NCBI GenBank assembly: GCA_951213105.1
Contig: OX578134.1
Coordinates: 137,780,793 to 137,844,792 of the forward strand
DNA: 64,000 nt
DNA from: Amaurobius ferox
Lineage: Eukaryota > Arthropoda > Arachnida > Araneae > Amaurobiidae
Direction of reading: 5' to 3'
Numbering within the stretch: the first letter of the stretch is position 1; every line of letters begins with the position of its first letter. The position numbers and the translations under genes are program-made. A model generated the notes under the pieces. It saw only the letters and a list, made by a program, of their open reading frames with translations. It searched no databases and was not told the origin of the DNA. Below are positions 1 to 10,920 of this stretch, in pieces.

Positions 1-307
1 GCTTTTTGTAAATATCCAGTGTTCAGCAAAAATTGACGGATTATTTGCTAATCAGATTTCTCCAATATTGGGTATATATGTTGGCTGGCAAAATTGAGCT
101 GATGTTAGCTAAATATTGAAAATATTTTTTTCCTCAAGTAAAGTTTAATTTTGTGAAATACTTTTAATATTGTTTCAATTTGATAATATTGGAAAATCAT
201 CATATCAAGTTGATAAATATATTGTATGACAATATTGGTTTGATACAGTCTTAAGTACGAAATTATTATTAAAATGTATAAAATTTCAGATAGCGTTATC
301 CTATATG

Positions 308-1215
308 CAGGGTGTCCCAAAAACATTGACCTCAGATTTTATTCCTTAAATATTGATCTTAGACATATATAATAAATTACAAAGTTGGGTAAAAAAGGAA
401 GGTACAGAATTTTATGAAATCGAAAAAATGGTTAGGGGATTAAATTTGAAGAAATACAAAATTTAAATTTTTATACGTCCCCCGTTCAAAAACATTTCCA
501 ATGTGTAAAATGTGCCCCATACACTAATAAGGTGATGTACAAAATTTCAGCATTTTATCACAAAAAGTCCCAGAGATATGATTAAACAAAGTTGGTGAGG
601 TATTAATCACAAATCAAAATGTAAATGTTTACAGCAAGAGTGCAAATGACGCAACGCAGAAATGCATCATAGGCAAATAATATCCGCCTCTTATCTTTAA
701 TTAATTTTTGCCATGGATGGAAAACATTTTGAACAAGCTTTGTAATCTTTGTGTAAAGTTATTATTTCTACACAGTATAGATACTTTTTTTACCAATAAA
801 TAGCAGAATTATTATTTATTTACGTAAACATTATTTTCCTTCGTAATTTGTGTATGATCCTTGAAACGCGATCTGCCGACATGATTTTTCCCCTCTGAGA
901 ACCCGTGTCGATGCATCGAAAAGTGGTTTAAGTCAGCATTTTTTGCCTTTTCATATCTCTGAGACTTTTTATGATAAAATGCTGAAATTTTATACATCAC
1001 CTTATTAGTGTATGGGGCACATTGTACTCATTGGAAATGTTTTGTACGGCAAAAAATTTAAATTTTGCATTTCTTAAAATTTAATTCCCTTGAAAATTTT
1101 AATCGATTTCATAAAATTCTGTACCTTTTTTTACGCAACTTTGTAATTTATTATATATGTCTAAGATCAGTATTTAAGGAATAAAAGCCGAGGTCAATGT
1201 TTTTGGGACACCCTG
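308..1215. mobile_element. Foldback element with ~260-bp inverted arms
   Basis: The two ends are inverted copies that begin CAGGGTGTCCCAAAAACATT. The left arm runs to about 580 and the right arm starts near 950; the pairing includes the blocks around 525-560 and 985-1020 (GTATGGGGCACA and its complement). The central ~370 bases are unpaired and hold no convincing frame. This is a non-autonomous DNA transposon or MITE-like foldback. No transposase is present, so the superfamily is not determined. The TATAT-like bases on both sides may be a target duplication, but they are too AT-rich to be sure. Confidence 0.8.
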
Positions 1216-2029
1216 TATATTGCAAAGGAAACATATGTAAGTGTTGGAGGTAATATTACCAAATACGATTATCCACATTAAGATATGTGTACGGTTTAAT
1301 ACGATGGAATTCTAGTTTATAAGAAAGCCGTATAAAAAAAGGATATCCCCCCCCCAGGTCTTTAAAAATATTGCGTAATAAACTATAGTAATATTATAGA
1401 TTACTGTAGAATAGCTGTATGCTATAAATTATTTTTTTACTCCTCGACAAAGATGTGATTGTATATTTTAATACATTTCTGAGAACTATTTTTTTCCCGC
1501 TGATCACAGGGCCAGTTTCGGCAATCGCATTGTTAAACAAGACTCGAATAAAATGTTTACGATCCAAATACTTGATTTTCTCTGCCGAATCGCTGCTCTG
1601 TATTATGACCCCATAGGAATTATTTTGGCTTCGTGTTGTAAAACTTGTCAGCGTATACAAAAAACGAAGAAAAGCTTATGAATAGCACTTTCTCTTCTCA
1701 ACAAAATGTAAGAGGTTTCTCTTTATTTTACTCGTGAAAAAAATCTTTGAAAAAACTATAAGAACGGAAGCAAGGAAAGGGATGAAGTGGCGAGATAATT
1801 TCAACTAAGTTTCTTTTTTTTGGCGACAAATTAAAGGTTAAAAGGTCCGTTCAGTAAAAAAAACAAAACGAAGACCAAACGGAGATCCGCTTTAAGTAAA
1901 AAAGGGAGTAAAAGTGAAAGTATTTTTTTTTCTGCAGAAGAGCAGAGTGATAATAATCTAGCTTACAGCAAATTTAAGTCACCTCCCAAAATGTTTCATA
2001 ATACTCTAGAAATCATTTTAAAGACAGTG
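1216..2029. other. Intergenic, nothing recognised
   Basis: AT-rich sequence with homopolymer runs, including a C9 run near 1350. A short minus-strand frame at 1394-1660 shows no recognisable domain. No repeat with an identifiable second copy in the window was seen. Confidence 0.5.
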
Positions 2030-2386
2030 TTGCCATTTGAAGGAAAGAAATAATTTGGACTTTTGTCTTTTAATGGTGTAATGTTTCCTAAAGCGATTTA
2101 CATATGGATCTTATTTATATTTATGAAGGTTGTGGAATTCGTTATTTAAGACAGACTTGCCATTTTAAATAAATGAATAATTTGGCATCTTGTCTTTAAA
2201 TACTGTATTGTTTCACATATCTGTGTATTTAGGAATCTTATATATTTAGTCTAAGATTTTAGAACCCATTCTTACAAACATAATATTACCATTTGAAAGA
2301 AAGAAGCAAGTTGGCATTTTGTGTTTAATGTTGTAATATTTACCAAAGCGATTTATTAATCCTATTTATGTTTAGGTGTAAAGATG
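2030..2386. repeat. Degenerate tandem repeat, ~128-bp period, three units
   Basis: Three diverged units start near 2030, 2156 and 2286. Each opens with a version of TTGCCATTTGAA, AAGAAATAATTTGG and TTTTGTCTTTAAT and continues to an ATCTTATTTATATTTA-like block. Units differ by many substitutions and small gaps, so the array is old. No coding potential is seen. Confidence 0.6.
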
Positions 2387-3553
2387 CAACATCTCCACAC
2401 TTTTTGACCCCTCATTAAAATATCTTACATTTTAGCAATTTCAAATAAAATGATTATCTTAAAACAGAATTACTGAAATCTTGAACCTCTGCCATTAAAA
2501 GTAGCTTGAAAGTTATTGGTAGTAATCAGGTGAAGAAATTAATTGTAAATCAAATATTTAATATTACTTCTTCCAGAATAATCTTAGTGGCTTCTTCCAA
2601 CATGGAAAAAGAGTTGATTATAAATTAATTAAATGGGGAAAGTGTATCATGCTTTGTCATATATTAAGTGAGATGTATAAAATACTGAAGCTACTGAAGT
2701 ATATATAAAATACCGAAATCTTTGGAATTTTTAGCATTTTATTACAGTCACTATATTGAAAAAAAAATTTCTAACTGGTTATATTTCATTTTTATTGCTT
2801 TATACCAAGATAACAAATCTTCATTCAACTACCACAAGGAAATTACTTTAAATAAATAGGTAGTAATAACATTCTTAAAAATACCCTCTTATGGCACAAT
2901 TACATTACATCATCAATCAATCATTCCAATTTTTTAAGAAAACAGAATATCTATAAGCGTCCACAAAAGAGAAATACCCATTGGAAGAAGACAGCTTGCT
3001 CATTAAAAGAAAACTGAATAGATGTGAAGCTGTTATTTAATCAAGCAAAAAGCAGCACAAGAGGTGGGAAACGCATTGTTTCTTCTTAGACATTGTCTAG
3101 ACGATATTAGGTTGATTTGCTTAGGAATATAAGTGGTTCAATTGAAACCTACAATTTCGTAGAAGTTCTACAGAAAACATATTTTTTGAAGGTGATTAAG
3201 TGACGTTTATTACACATAAACAATACACTCGCGAGGTTGACTATTTACGAATATATTTTCCTTTTAAATATAAAGTGTTTTTGGCATTTTAATTTAAACT
3301 ACTTTACGTACGTGATTTACGATTTCTTGTCGAGTAACTTATTGTGCTGATAGGAGCGCTGCCATATTAGATAAGTCTTCGCTATTCATTTTAGTTTTCT
3401 GCTTTGTGTTCTTATTGCTCATTATACTGATTCATTTTCGTTGATGTTGTAACGTAATTTCTTTCATCACGAAAATTTTTGGTTTTATGTTACGAATTGC
3501 TGTTTTAAAGTATTGGGTGCATTGGGAAAATATTTTTATTCTAAATATAAAAA
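2387..3553. other. Intergenic, nothing recognised
   Basis: AT-rich, with no frame above background, no terminal repeats and no match that I can see elsewhere in the window. Confidence 0.5.
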
Positions 3554-4341
3554 TCTGATGTGGGCAGCACATGACTTTCCCTGCAAATTTATATCCACGT
3601 TCTATTTATTTAAATTAAATTTAATTCACTTTTAATTCAATTTTCGTTCTCATTTGATAACTGGACTTATTTTCAAAGGTGGCGTAAAAAATACGAAAAA
3701 AAACTAATATATCTCGAGAACGGCTAGTCCTAATGTAATGGGGTTGGTCTTATTCTTTTCTTCGTCAAAAATTACGCATTAAACAAGCATTTAATGGATA
3801 TATTTGAGCATACGTAGCTTTTTAGTTTAGATTTTGACAATTTTTGATGGCCATTCTGCAAAAAAGGCAGGTTATTTTTTTCTGAATCATACCAAAATCT
3901 AATCAGCACCAGGGTGACCTATACGGGGCTCATCTACCGAATTTTGTGAAATTCGGTTCATTAGTTTTTCAGCTAGAGTGGATACAAGCTTTTGCGGGCC
4001 ATTTCGCAAAAATAGGCGGGTTCTTTTATTCCGAATCGTACCCAAAACTAATCAGCACCAGACTCGCTCACAAGTGACTTACCTACCAAATTTTGTGAAA
4101 TTCGGTCCATTAGTTTTTTAGTTAGAGTGGATGCAAAATCTGCACAGACAGACAGACAGACACACAGACACACACACAGACGTCACGCTAAAAATAGTTT
4201 TTTCGTATTCTAGAGGTCTCGAAACGTGTAGATCCGTCGAAAACTCGAGTTGTGATTTTCGGCATGATTCCAATACTTTCCCGATACATTACCATGTATT
4301 GCAGGGAAAGTAATACATTACCATGTATTGCAGGGAAAGTA
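3554..4341 (+). mobile_element. Family A element, copy A1 (Helitron-like, non-autonomous)
   Basis: Starts TCTGATGTGGGCAGCACATG directly after an A run and is followed at once by the subterminal word ACTTTCCCTGCA. The interior has two ~150-bp modules containing AAATTCGGT(C)CATTAGTTTTT and GGGCCATTT(C/T)GCAAAAA. A CAGA/CACA microsatellite follows at 4142-4180. A conserved ~70-bp block leads to the 3' hairpin, an imperfect palindrome whose arms are CTTTCCC and GGGAAAG. The hairpin terminus is duplicated (end at 4311, then a second end at ~4341). There is no protein-coding content. A palindromic 5' end, a subterminal inverted repeat, a microsatellite near the 3' end and a terminal hairpin match the layout described for Helentron-associated elements (DINE-1/HINE). 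The classification is inference. Confidence 0.75.
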
Positions 4342-4590
4342 AAAATATGTTGCGAGAAGCACATGGCTCTCTCTACATAATGCAATGGATTTACTTCTTT
4401 CACAGTGAAAAAATGATGTATAAGTAAATAAGTTCGTATCACGTCTGATTTCAAACAAACAAGATTAAGCACACAACATTTATACAAGGTCTTTTATTAC
4501 ACTTCTTATAAGACGTACAAAATTGAAAAAGGCCAGAGCTCTTTCGAGCGTTAATACGCTCTTCATCAGTAGCTACATGGGAAGTAAAAA
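4342..4590. repeat. Composite: B-like 5' end plus fragment with hammerhead-like motif
   Basis: 4342-4430 resembles the 5' end of family B (compare 43701-43780, including GGATTTACTTCTTTCACAGT). 4490-4580 is a different repeat. On its minus strand it carries CTGATGA, a GAGCG/CGCTC stem, GAAA and the 8-base palindrome AGAGCTCT, which is the order of a hammerhead core. The base after the palindrome is G and stem I is not supported, so self-cleavage is doubtful. Similar 3' regions are known from Penelope-like retroelements, but the assignment here is weak. Confidence 0.45.
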
Positions 4591-5350
4591 TCTGATGTGG
4601 GCAGCACATGACTTTCCCTGCAAACTTATATCCACGTTCTATTTATTTCAATTAAATGTAATTCACTTTTAATTCAATTTTCGTTCTCATTTGATAATTG
4701 GACTTATTTTCAAAGGTGGGGTGGAAAACTACGAAAAAAACTAATATATCTCGAGAACGGCTAGTCCTAGTGTAATGGGGTTGGTCTTATTCTTTTCTTC
4801 GTTAAAAATTACGCATTAAACAAGGATTTAATGGATATATTTGAGCATACGTAGCTTTTTAATTTAGATTTTGGCAATTTTTGCGGGCCATTCTACAAAA
4901 AAAGGCAGGTTATTTTTTTCTGAATCGTACCAAAATCTAATCAGCACCAGGGTGACCTATACGTGACTCATCTACCGAATTTTGTGAAATTCGGTCCATT
5001 AGTTTTTCAGCTAGAGTGGATACAAGCTTTTGCGGGCCATTTTGCAAAAAAAGGCGGGTTCTTTTATTCCGAATCGTACCCAAAACTAATCAACACCAGC
5101 CCCGCCCACAAGTGACTTACCTACAAAATCTTGTGAAATTCGGTCCATTAGTTTTTTAGTTAGAGTGGATACAAAATCTGCACAGACAGACAGACAGACA
5201 CACAGACACACACACAGACGTCACGCTAAAAATGGTTTTTTCGTATTCTAGAGGTCTTGAAACGTGTAGATCCGTCGAAAACTCGAGTTGCGATTTTCGG
5301 CATGATTCCAATACTTTCCCTATACATTACCATGTATTGCAGGGAAAGTA
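4591..5350 (+). mobile_element. Family A element, copy A2
   Basis: Close relative of A1 in the same orientation, with the same 5' start, two internal modules, CAGA/CACA microsatellite (~5183-5220) and terminal hairpin ending GGGAAAGTAA. Overall it is almost collinear with A1 apart from scattered substitutions. Together with A1 it forms a head-to-tail pair separated by the 4342-4590 composite. Confidence 0.75.
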
Positions 5351-5454
5351 AAAAGGAGAAAAGGTAAAGTTTACAAATTTTTTCCTATAACAGTTTGTGT
5401 GTAAGTAAAAAAAGACAGTTTCCGTAAAATTGAAAGTATAAGGAGAATATTATC

Positions 5455-5960
5455 ATTTAGAGCTCACGAAGCAAGATTTTTCGTTCGTTCATTGAAAGCA
5501 AACTCCGGTGGTTAGTGAGCTGTAGCGAACAGGGAATGAAGACCCGAACTCCAGATGTTGGCATGTGTCGGCGTGCTTGGGGCATGGAAGTCGGGCTGGG
5601 TAAAAGAGCCCTCGAAGCAAGTTCGGGGGTTTGGTAAGCGCCAACGAACAAGGTGGGAAGTTCCGCCGGGTGTAATACGTCTGCGTAGCGAACGTAATGA
5701 AAGAGCTTGAACATAACAACGAGCACCGGCGAATTATGAGCGGCAGCAAACAGATAGCGGAGTCTTTGAACCCCCGGGAGTTGACTAGCCTCAGCGAGCA
5801 AGGAACACGAAGGCAGCCATGTGCATCGGCCGGGTAGAAAGAGCTCGCTCAGCGAGATCCGGTGATTGGTGAGCGCCAGCGAATAGGGGGAGACCCCTCT
5901 ATCGGACTTATTATCGGCTTAACAGGCGGATTTGCGATCTCAGTAAACGTCAGCGAGTAG
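5455..5960. repeat. GC-rich degenerate tandem repeat island
   Basis: This block is far richer in G+C than its surroundings. It repeats versions of two words: GAGCTCnCGAAGCAAG and TTGGTAAGCGCCAACGAA (also GTGAGCGCCAGCGAATAGGG and GTGAGCTGTAGCGAACAGGG). Units appear at about 5461, 5605 and 5840 with partial copies between. The minus-strand frame at 5457-5801 (114 codons) lies wholly inside and looks like an accident of high GC, with no recognisable domain. The region just downstream (6015-6046) ends in a copy of the family A/B 5' terminus, so the block may be the interior of a diverged member of that group. Confidence 0.6.
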
Positions 5961-6829
5961 GAGGTGAAGCTTCCCGAGAAAAACTAAGAGTCTCTTTCCT
6001 ACACGTTTGTAGGAAAAGTCACGTGCTGCTTACATTAGATTTCCTTTTATTGTAAAGTTTCATGATATAATGTAATGATTCAAGTGGACCTAGACAATAT
6101 GTGATAGTCAAGTGACTCTCACTCAAAAATTTTCTTTTATGAATTTATAACATTAATTTAATTTAGCACAGATATTGGTAGATAATGTTCGCACAATTTA
6201 TTGTGATACTGAAGCCAATTATTAGTAGTACCTACTATTTTATTTTCGTTGTTATTCAATACAACGTTTGCTGAATAAGTTTTGAAGAAAATAACATCCC
6301 TGATTGGAGTATCTGGCTGAGATCGGAGTGTTACGAAAAATGTAAACACTTTGCAACACACTTCAAATGTAACACATTCCGAACCTAAAAATAAAAATCT
6401 AAACAATTTAGGTTTGCTTTGTCGGAAATAGAGTACCATTTATGAATATGTAAAAATAATTTCAATATTTTTATATTTTGCACTATTTTTTTTTCGAAAA
6501 ATGAAAATTTGTTCCTGTCCGAGTGAGTTTTTGCTTCATTTTGCTTACTTTCATTCAAAATATCTTTTAAACTATAAAAGATAGATAGAAATAGTAAGCA
6601 ACAAAACCGTTCGTTGGGAAATTCAGTTTCTAGCTCAATGATTTGTTTTGATAAAACTCTTATAGTTTTTGAGCAATCGTCTTGTAAAGTTGAAAAAGAT
6701 TGAAACATTTTCATTTTTAATGACTATATATCGAAAACTGAAAGATTTATTTATAAATAGTAAACAAGTAGTTTGTAGCGCTTAAAAAGTTCAGGAAGGT
6801 AATATAATTGGATTTTGGATCTTAGTTGT
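5961..6829. other. Intergenic with A/B-type terminus and two unrecognised minus-strand frames
   Basis: 6015-6046 matches the family A/B 5' end in minus orientation (GGAAAAGTCACGTGCTGC and following). Two overlapping minus-strand frames lie at 6385-6714 (109 codons) and 6158-6439 (93 codons). The first has a possible short amphipathic stretch. Neither shows a domain I recognise, and no splice or promoter evidence ties them together. They are more likely chance frames than exons. Confidence 0.4.
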
Positions 6830-8207
6830 TTTCCTTATATATATAGTATAATGTATAAGGAAAGTAATGTGACTGGGTCGAAAATTCGAATTCGCGTTTT
6901 CGATGGGAGAGCACGTTTCAAGCATCCCTGAACACGAATCAAACATTTTTGAGATGATGTCTATGTTTGTGCATGTGTGTGTGTGTGTGGAGATGATATT
7001 TCACGAACGAATGGAGCGATTCGAACGAAATTTGGTATAAAAATTACAATTCGTGAATACCGGAAACCTATTGTTTTTATACGCAATCGAATGTTCAGAA
7101 TCTCCTAAATTTTCGAGTGAAATATTGAAAACATTATCAAAAAATCAAAACCTTTGATAAAGTTACGCAAATAGTGACTTCTTATGTAATATTTTATTAG
7201 AAAACAATTGGCATAAATTTTAGAATGCTAGCATGAACCGTTCTCGAAATATTGCAAATAAAAATAAAAATACTATTTTCACATTTCATAAGTAATATCA
7301 TGCGATAAATTTAGTGACATCATTAGCGTGGATCTAGCTCATTTCATTCATGAGAAAATATACTTTGGGTAGTACTTTGGTATTTTGACGCCAATAGTCA
7401 TTTATCTGCTATAAGAATGACTTATTTCTCCATCTATAACGCTTGGCGAGATTTTGCTGAATGACGCCAATTTGCCGACTTTTTTAAATGTTGCCAAATT
7501 AACGAAAATGTCACCAAATTGATAGAAATGACGCTAAATCAATGAAAATGATGACTAATTCATGAAAGTTCCATATCTTGGGAAGAACATAAGAATCGAC
7601 TGTAAGAATAACCTATTTCTTCGTCCGCCCATATTGCTTGGAGAGGGACGTCGCCAACTTGCCGACTATTTTAAATGCTGCCTAAATGACAAAAATGTCG
7701 CCAAATTGATAAAAATGATGCCAAATGGTAAGTAATGTTTCGCAAATTCAAATTTCCGTCATATGACGGGCATTCCTTCTAGTATATAAGCAATGCTTTT
7801 CTCTCCGTTTGTCTGTAATACTTGGTGATACATTTGGCGAATAATTTACCAAAGTATCGCCAACTTGGCCCTAGTTTGACAAATATATGGTCGAAATTGC
7901 AAAAATGACGCTAAATTAATGAAAATAACGCCAAACTGATGAATTAACTATTAAAATATTTTAATATGTGGACTCTATCGCTTATTGAGGATGCTGTCAA
8001 TATTGATAATTGTTTATTTAGAGTTGCGCGAAATGTAAGTTAATTGGGTACTTTGAAATAATTTTACATGTTACCATCCAAAAAATCTCCAAATGTTCAA
8101 ATCAAGGTTAAAACTGTACCGTGGATCTTATATATTATTTTTTGACTGTAAAGGGAGTAAATTCATTGCATTATATAAGGAAAATCATGTGCTGCTCACA
8201 TCAGATT
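6830..8207 (-). mobile_element. Family B element, copy B1 (Helitron-like, long form)
   Basis: Minus orientation. The 5' end at 8207 reads TCTGATGTGAGCAGCACATG on the minus strand. The 3' hairpin at 6830-6866 has arms TTTCCTTATA and TATAAGGAAA. Next to the hairpin is the conserved CGAAAATTCGAATTCG / GTTTTCGA block shared with family A, then a short (TG)n microsatellite at 6974-6990. The interior holds about three diverged copies (near 7440, 7630 and 7850) of a module rich in GCCAA and TTGGCGA words. At ~1.38 kb it is longer than B2 and B3 (~0.96 kb). No frame is recognisable. Confidence 0.7.
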
Positions 8208-8998
8208 TGCTTTAAATATAGTGGATATAATTTCGATATTTTAATACTTTGAACAATATTGAAAAGTTGGTTTCGGTTTCGATGTTTCAGCTAGCTATAA
8301 ACAGTGAATAAGCCATTTAAAATCCCTACAAGAATATATAATTTTATTGCGATTCGGGTTCATAGTTTTTAAAGAAGTTATTTACTTTAAATTATTTCGA
8401 TTCCACCAGACAAGAATCCACAGCCGATTTTTTTAAGTATCTTAGTTTATAAAAATATCACCTACGCACTTACAGAAATTATATACCTAATGCCCCAGAC
8501 AATAACCGGTATTTTTGCTGGTAACATATAAAAATAAGTGTCTGTAAGTATATGTTTATAAATAGACTACTTGTTAAAGGTTAGTAAGTCAGAAGTTGCA
8601 AAAAGCTATTAAGGAACAAAGTAATCAAGTTGGATAGTTAGCCATGCAAATTGCTCTACATTAAGGATCTTCCTGTAAGGATTGCTATTTTTAACATGTA
8701 ATGGGTGCCAGTAAGCAGAACATTTTAAAGAAAAATTATGTGTGAAATTATCAACCAGTACGGATAGTGTTTCGGAAAATCCAAGTTAACTTCAAGGACA
8801 CCCTATATTTCTAGTTTTCATAAAATTCGAATTGTTTTCTACAATGATTAATGACTCTGAAAAACAAATGTAAAAGTTTTAAAGTTGATAAGTGTAAAAG
8901 TATTGAAATTCTAGTCACGAGCACTCAGTGTGTCAGATATCGAATAACTAAACCAACTAAACTATCGAACCATTGAACTATTCCATTAAACCAAGCAT

Positions 8999-9001
<3 letters not shown>
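8208..9001. other. Intergenic, nothing firm
   Basis: No convincing frame. Near 8796 the words AAGGACACCCTATAT resemble the outer end of the foldback at 308-1215 (GGACACCCTGTATAT), so a fragment of that family may end here. Confidence 0.35.

Positions 9002-9036
<35 letters not shown>
9002..9036. repeat. (TA)n microsatellite
   Basis: Pure TA repeat directly abutting the 5' truncation point of the PLE-1 copy that follows. Confidence 0.95.
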
Positions 9037-9041
<5 letters not shown>

Positions 9042-9654
9042 ATTACTTAACTTCACTCTTTATGAGAATTATATTCAACATGGTGGTACTATTTTTAAAC
9101 AACAGGTTGGTATCCCACAAGGGGGGTGTGCCTCATCATTGTTAGCTAATCTGTATTTATTCTTCTATGAAAAAAACATTAATCCAAGCTTGCATAATAT
9201 GCACATGTTTAGATATATAGATGACATTTTATGTGTATCCCCAAATAATAATATCCCTATAGTATTAAACTTTTATCCAAGAAATTTACAATTAAATGCA
9301 AGTAATAATGACACAAATGTTGCAAACTTTTTAGATTTAAATTTAAATTTACAAAATTGTAATATGGTTATAAACTTGTATGATAAAAGACAGGATTTTA
9401 AATTTAATACATCAAAAATTCAACATTTTGACTCTTGTCTGCATATATCTGTATTTAGAAATATTATAATAAACCAGGCTCTTAGAATCAATAAAATTTG
9501 TGATGAATATTATAAATTAGCGCACTTTATGGAATTATTGAGTACAGCGACTAATAATGCATATCCTCCCATTTTTGTTATTAAAATTATCAACTCAGTG
9601 TATCAAATTTCACTCGATAACATCCTAGAAAACATTCCCAATTATAGTGACTAA
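9037..9654 (+). pseudogene. Penelope-like reverse transcriptase, C-terminal fragment
   Basis: About 205 codons open from the (TA)n junction to a stop at 9652-9654, with no start codon of its own at the true beginning. It shows the RT motif B-like GIPQGGC followed by LANLYL, then the catalytic motif C RYIDDI, then NFLDLNL, as in the thumb-proximal part of Penelope-like RTs. It aligns along its length with the larger RT at 14908-16224 on the other strand (LANLYL, YIDD, FLDLNL, NLYDK, FRNII) but is clearly a different subfamily. After the last recognisable block it ends at NIPNYSD without a C-terminal GIY-YIG endonuclease. The fingers and the first catalytic Asp are missing, so it is inactive. 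Transcription would depend on a flanking promoter. Confidence 0.85.
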
Positions 9655-9671
9655 CATACAGGAGAGAAAAA

Positions 9672-9689
<18 letters not shown>

Positions 9690-9765
<76 letters not shown>

Positions 9766-9771
9766 TATATG
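9690..9771. repeat. (TA)n microsatellite within PLE-1 3' region
   Basis: An A run (9668-9689) followed by TA repeats interrupted by TGTATA. The second PLE-1 copy has a shorter version at 16880-16910, so its length varies between copies. Confidence 0.9.
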
Positions 9772-10561
9772 TTTGTATGTTATATATAATTATTTATTAA
9801 TTATATAAATAAATAAAAATGAAAAATAATAAACTATGTCAAAAACATTAGAAAAATCAAAAAATCGGAAAATAAGATGCATTAATGTTTTGAATTTTAT
9901 TTTCGCAAAAAAATGTAACTTTTGTCAGTATTGAAACTACGTTTTGTGCGCCCTTATAATGGTGTATAGTGGCATTCTCGATTATCCAGTTTTCCTATTA
10001 ATTCTTGTTTAGTAGGAATTTTCATCTATGATTCATATTCATATTCAGTTCTGCATGTTTGGGAAGTTGTATTCTGAATTGCTTGTCCAGTCTCCAGCTT
10101 AGACTCACTGGACGGGTTTGGGAGTATTTCTGTGAACGTTCGTACTACCTCCCTGGTAGAATTTCGACTTGTTCATTCCGGTGCTTCTAGATTAAGTTGT
10201 TGAGGTTGATCGTGTATACACGTGGTAGAAGAAGAATGATTCATGCCGCATGGTAATACAATTTTCTTAATGTATCCTTTTTTCATTTTTTCATTTTTTG
10301 ATGCCTGTAGTCTGAGTTTAAGCATTTATAGTAATGTACTATTGCTTAATCTGAAACAGGCATTTGTTTGGGTTAATTAGAGTTAAATACTCAGACCTGA
10401 AGAGGAATTTAATTCTGATTAATCATCGAATTTGGGAAGGTTCTGTTCTTTTCTCTTATCGGCATTATGGCCGTGAATTTGCTTCTATGGTGATGTTAAT
10501 ATTACTTGAATTGTATTTTTATTTTGTTTATTTTTACATAATTCTTATTATTACATTTCAA

Positions 10562-10603
<42 letters not shown>
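10562..10603. repeat. (TA)n microsatellite at PLE-1 3' end
   Basis: TA repeat immediately after the last base shared by the two PLE-1 copies. The frame across it encodes only alternating Tyr and Ile. Confidence 0.9.
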
Positions 10604-10609
<6 letters not shown>

Positions 10610-10920
10610 AAAATTAAAAAAATCAACTAAAAAGCGTTAAAATCTTTTAAAAAGAAAAAGTTAAAAATATTACTAAATATACAACAGGTAAAGTGCCGTG
10701 CTGCTATGTGCGTGTGTATAACAATGCAATCTCCCAAAAAGGACAAGTAACTAATTATAGCATGTTTTTATTTTTTCAAATTTATGTATAAAACAACCAC
10801 TTGAATAATGATATCATACAATAATTTTTTCAAAGGGTGGAATTGTTGAATAAACGCCTATAAATTGTAGTTTTATGATGAATTTTTAGTTTTAAATGTT
10901 TTTATGTAAGGGTACTTTTT
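10604..10920. other. Intergenic, with a 29-bp word shared with 13826-13854
   Basis: No gene. The sequence AATCTCCCAAAAAGGACAAG at 10729-10748, continued as TAACTAATTA, recurs in inverted orientation at about 13826-13854 next to another (TA)n array. This may be the end of an unrecognised element. Confidence 0.4.

Larger units (their letters stand above)
9037..10562 (+). mobile_element. PLE-1 copy 1: 5'-truncated Penelope-like element
   Basis: Contains the C-terminal part of a reverse transcriptase (9037-9654) followed by ~900 bases of 3' noncoding sequence with a poly(A)/(TA)n tract (9668-9771). It is bounded on both sides by (TA)n. The 3' noncoding part (from about 9771 to 10560) is nearly identical to 16911-17700, which identifies both as copies of one recently active family. 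The copy lacks everything upstream of RT motif B, the usual 5' truncation of elements copied by target-primed reverse transcription. No target duplication can be read because both flanks are TA repeats. Confidence 0.75.

Noticed and set aside
3554..5350. CRISPR-like array of repeats and spacers
   Set aside because: The repeats are long, diverged transposable elements in a eukaryotic context.
6158..6714. Two adjacent minus-strand frames as exons of a host gene
   Set aside because: No domain, no credible splice pairing and no conserved partner; they lie between repeat fragments.
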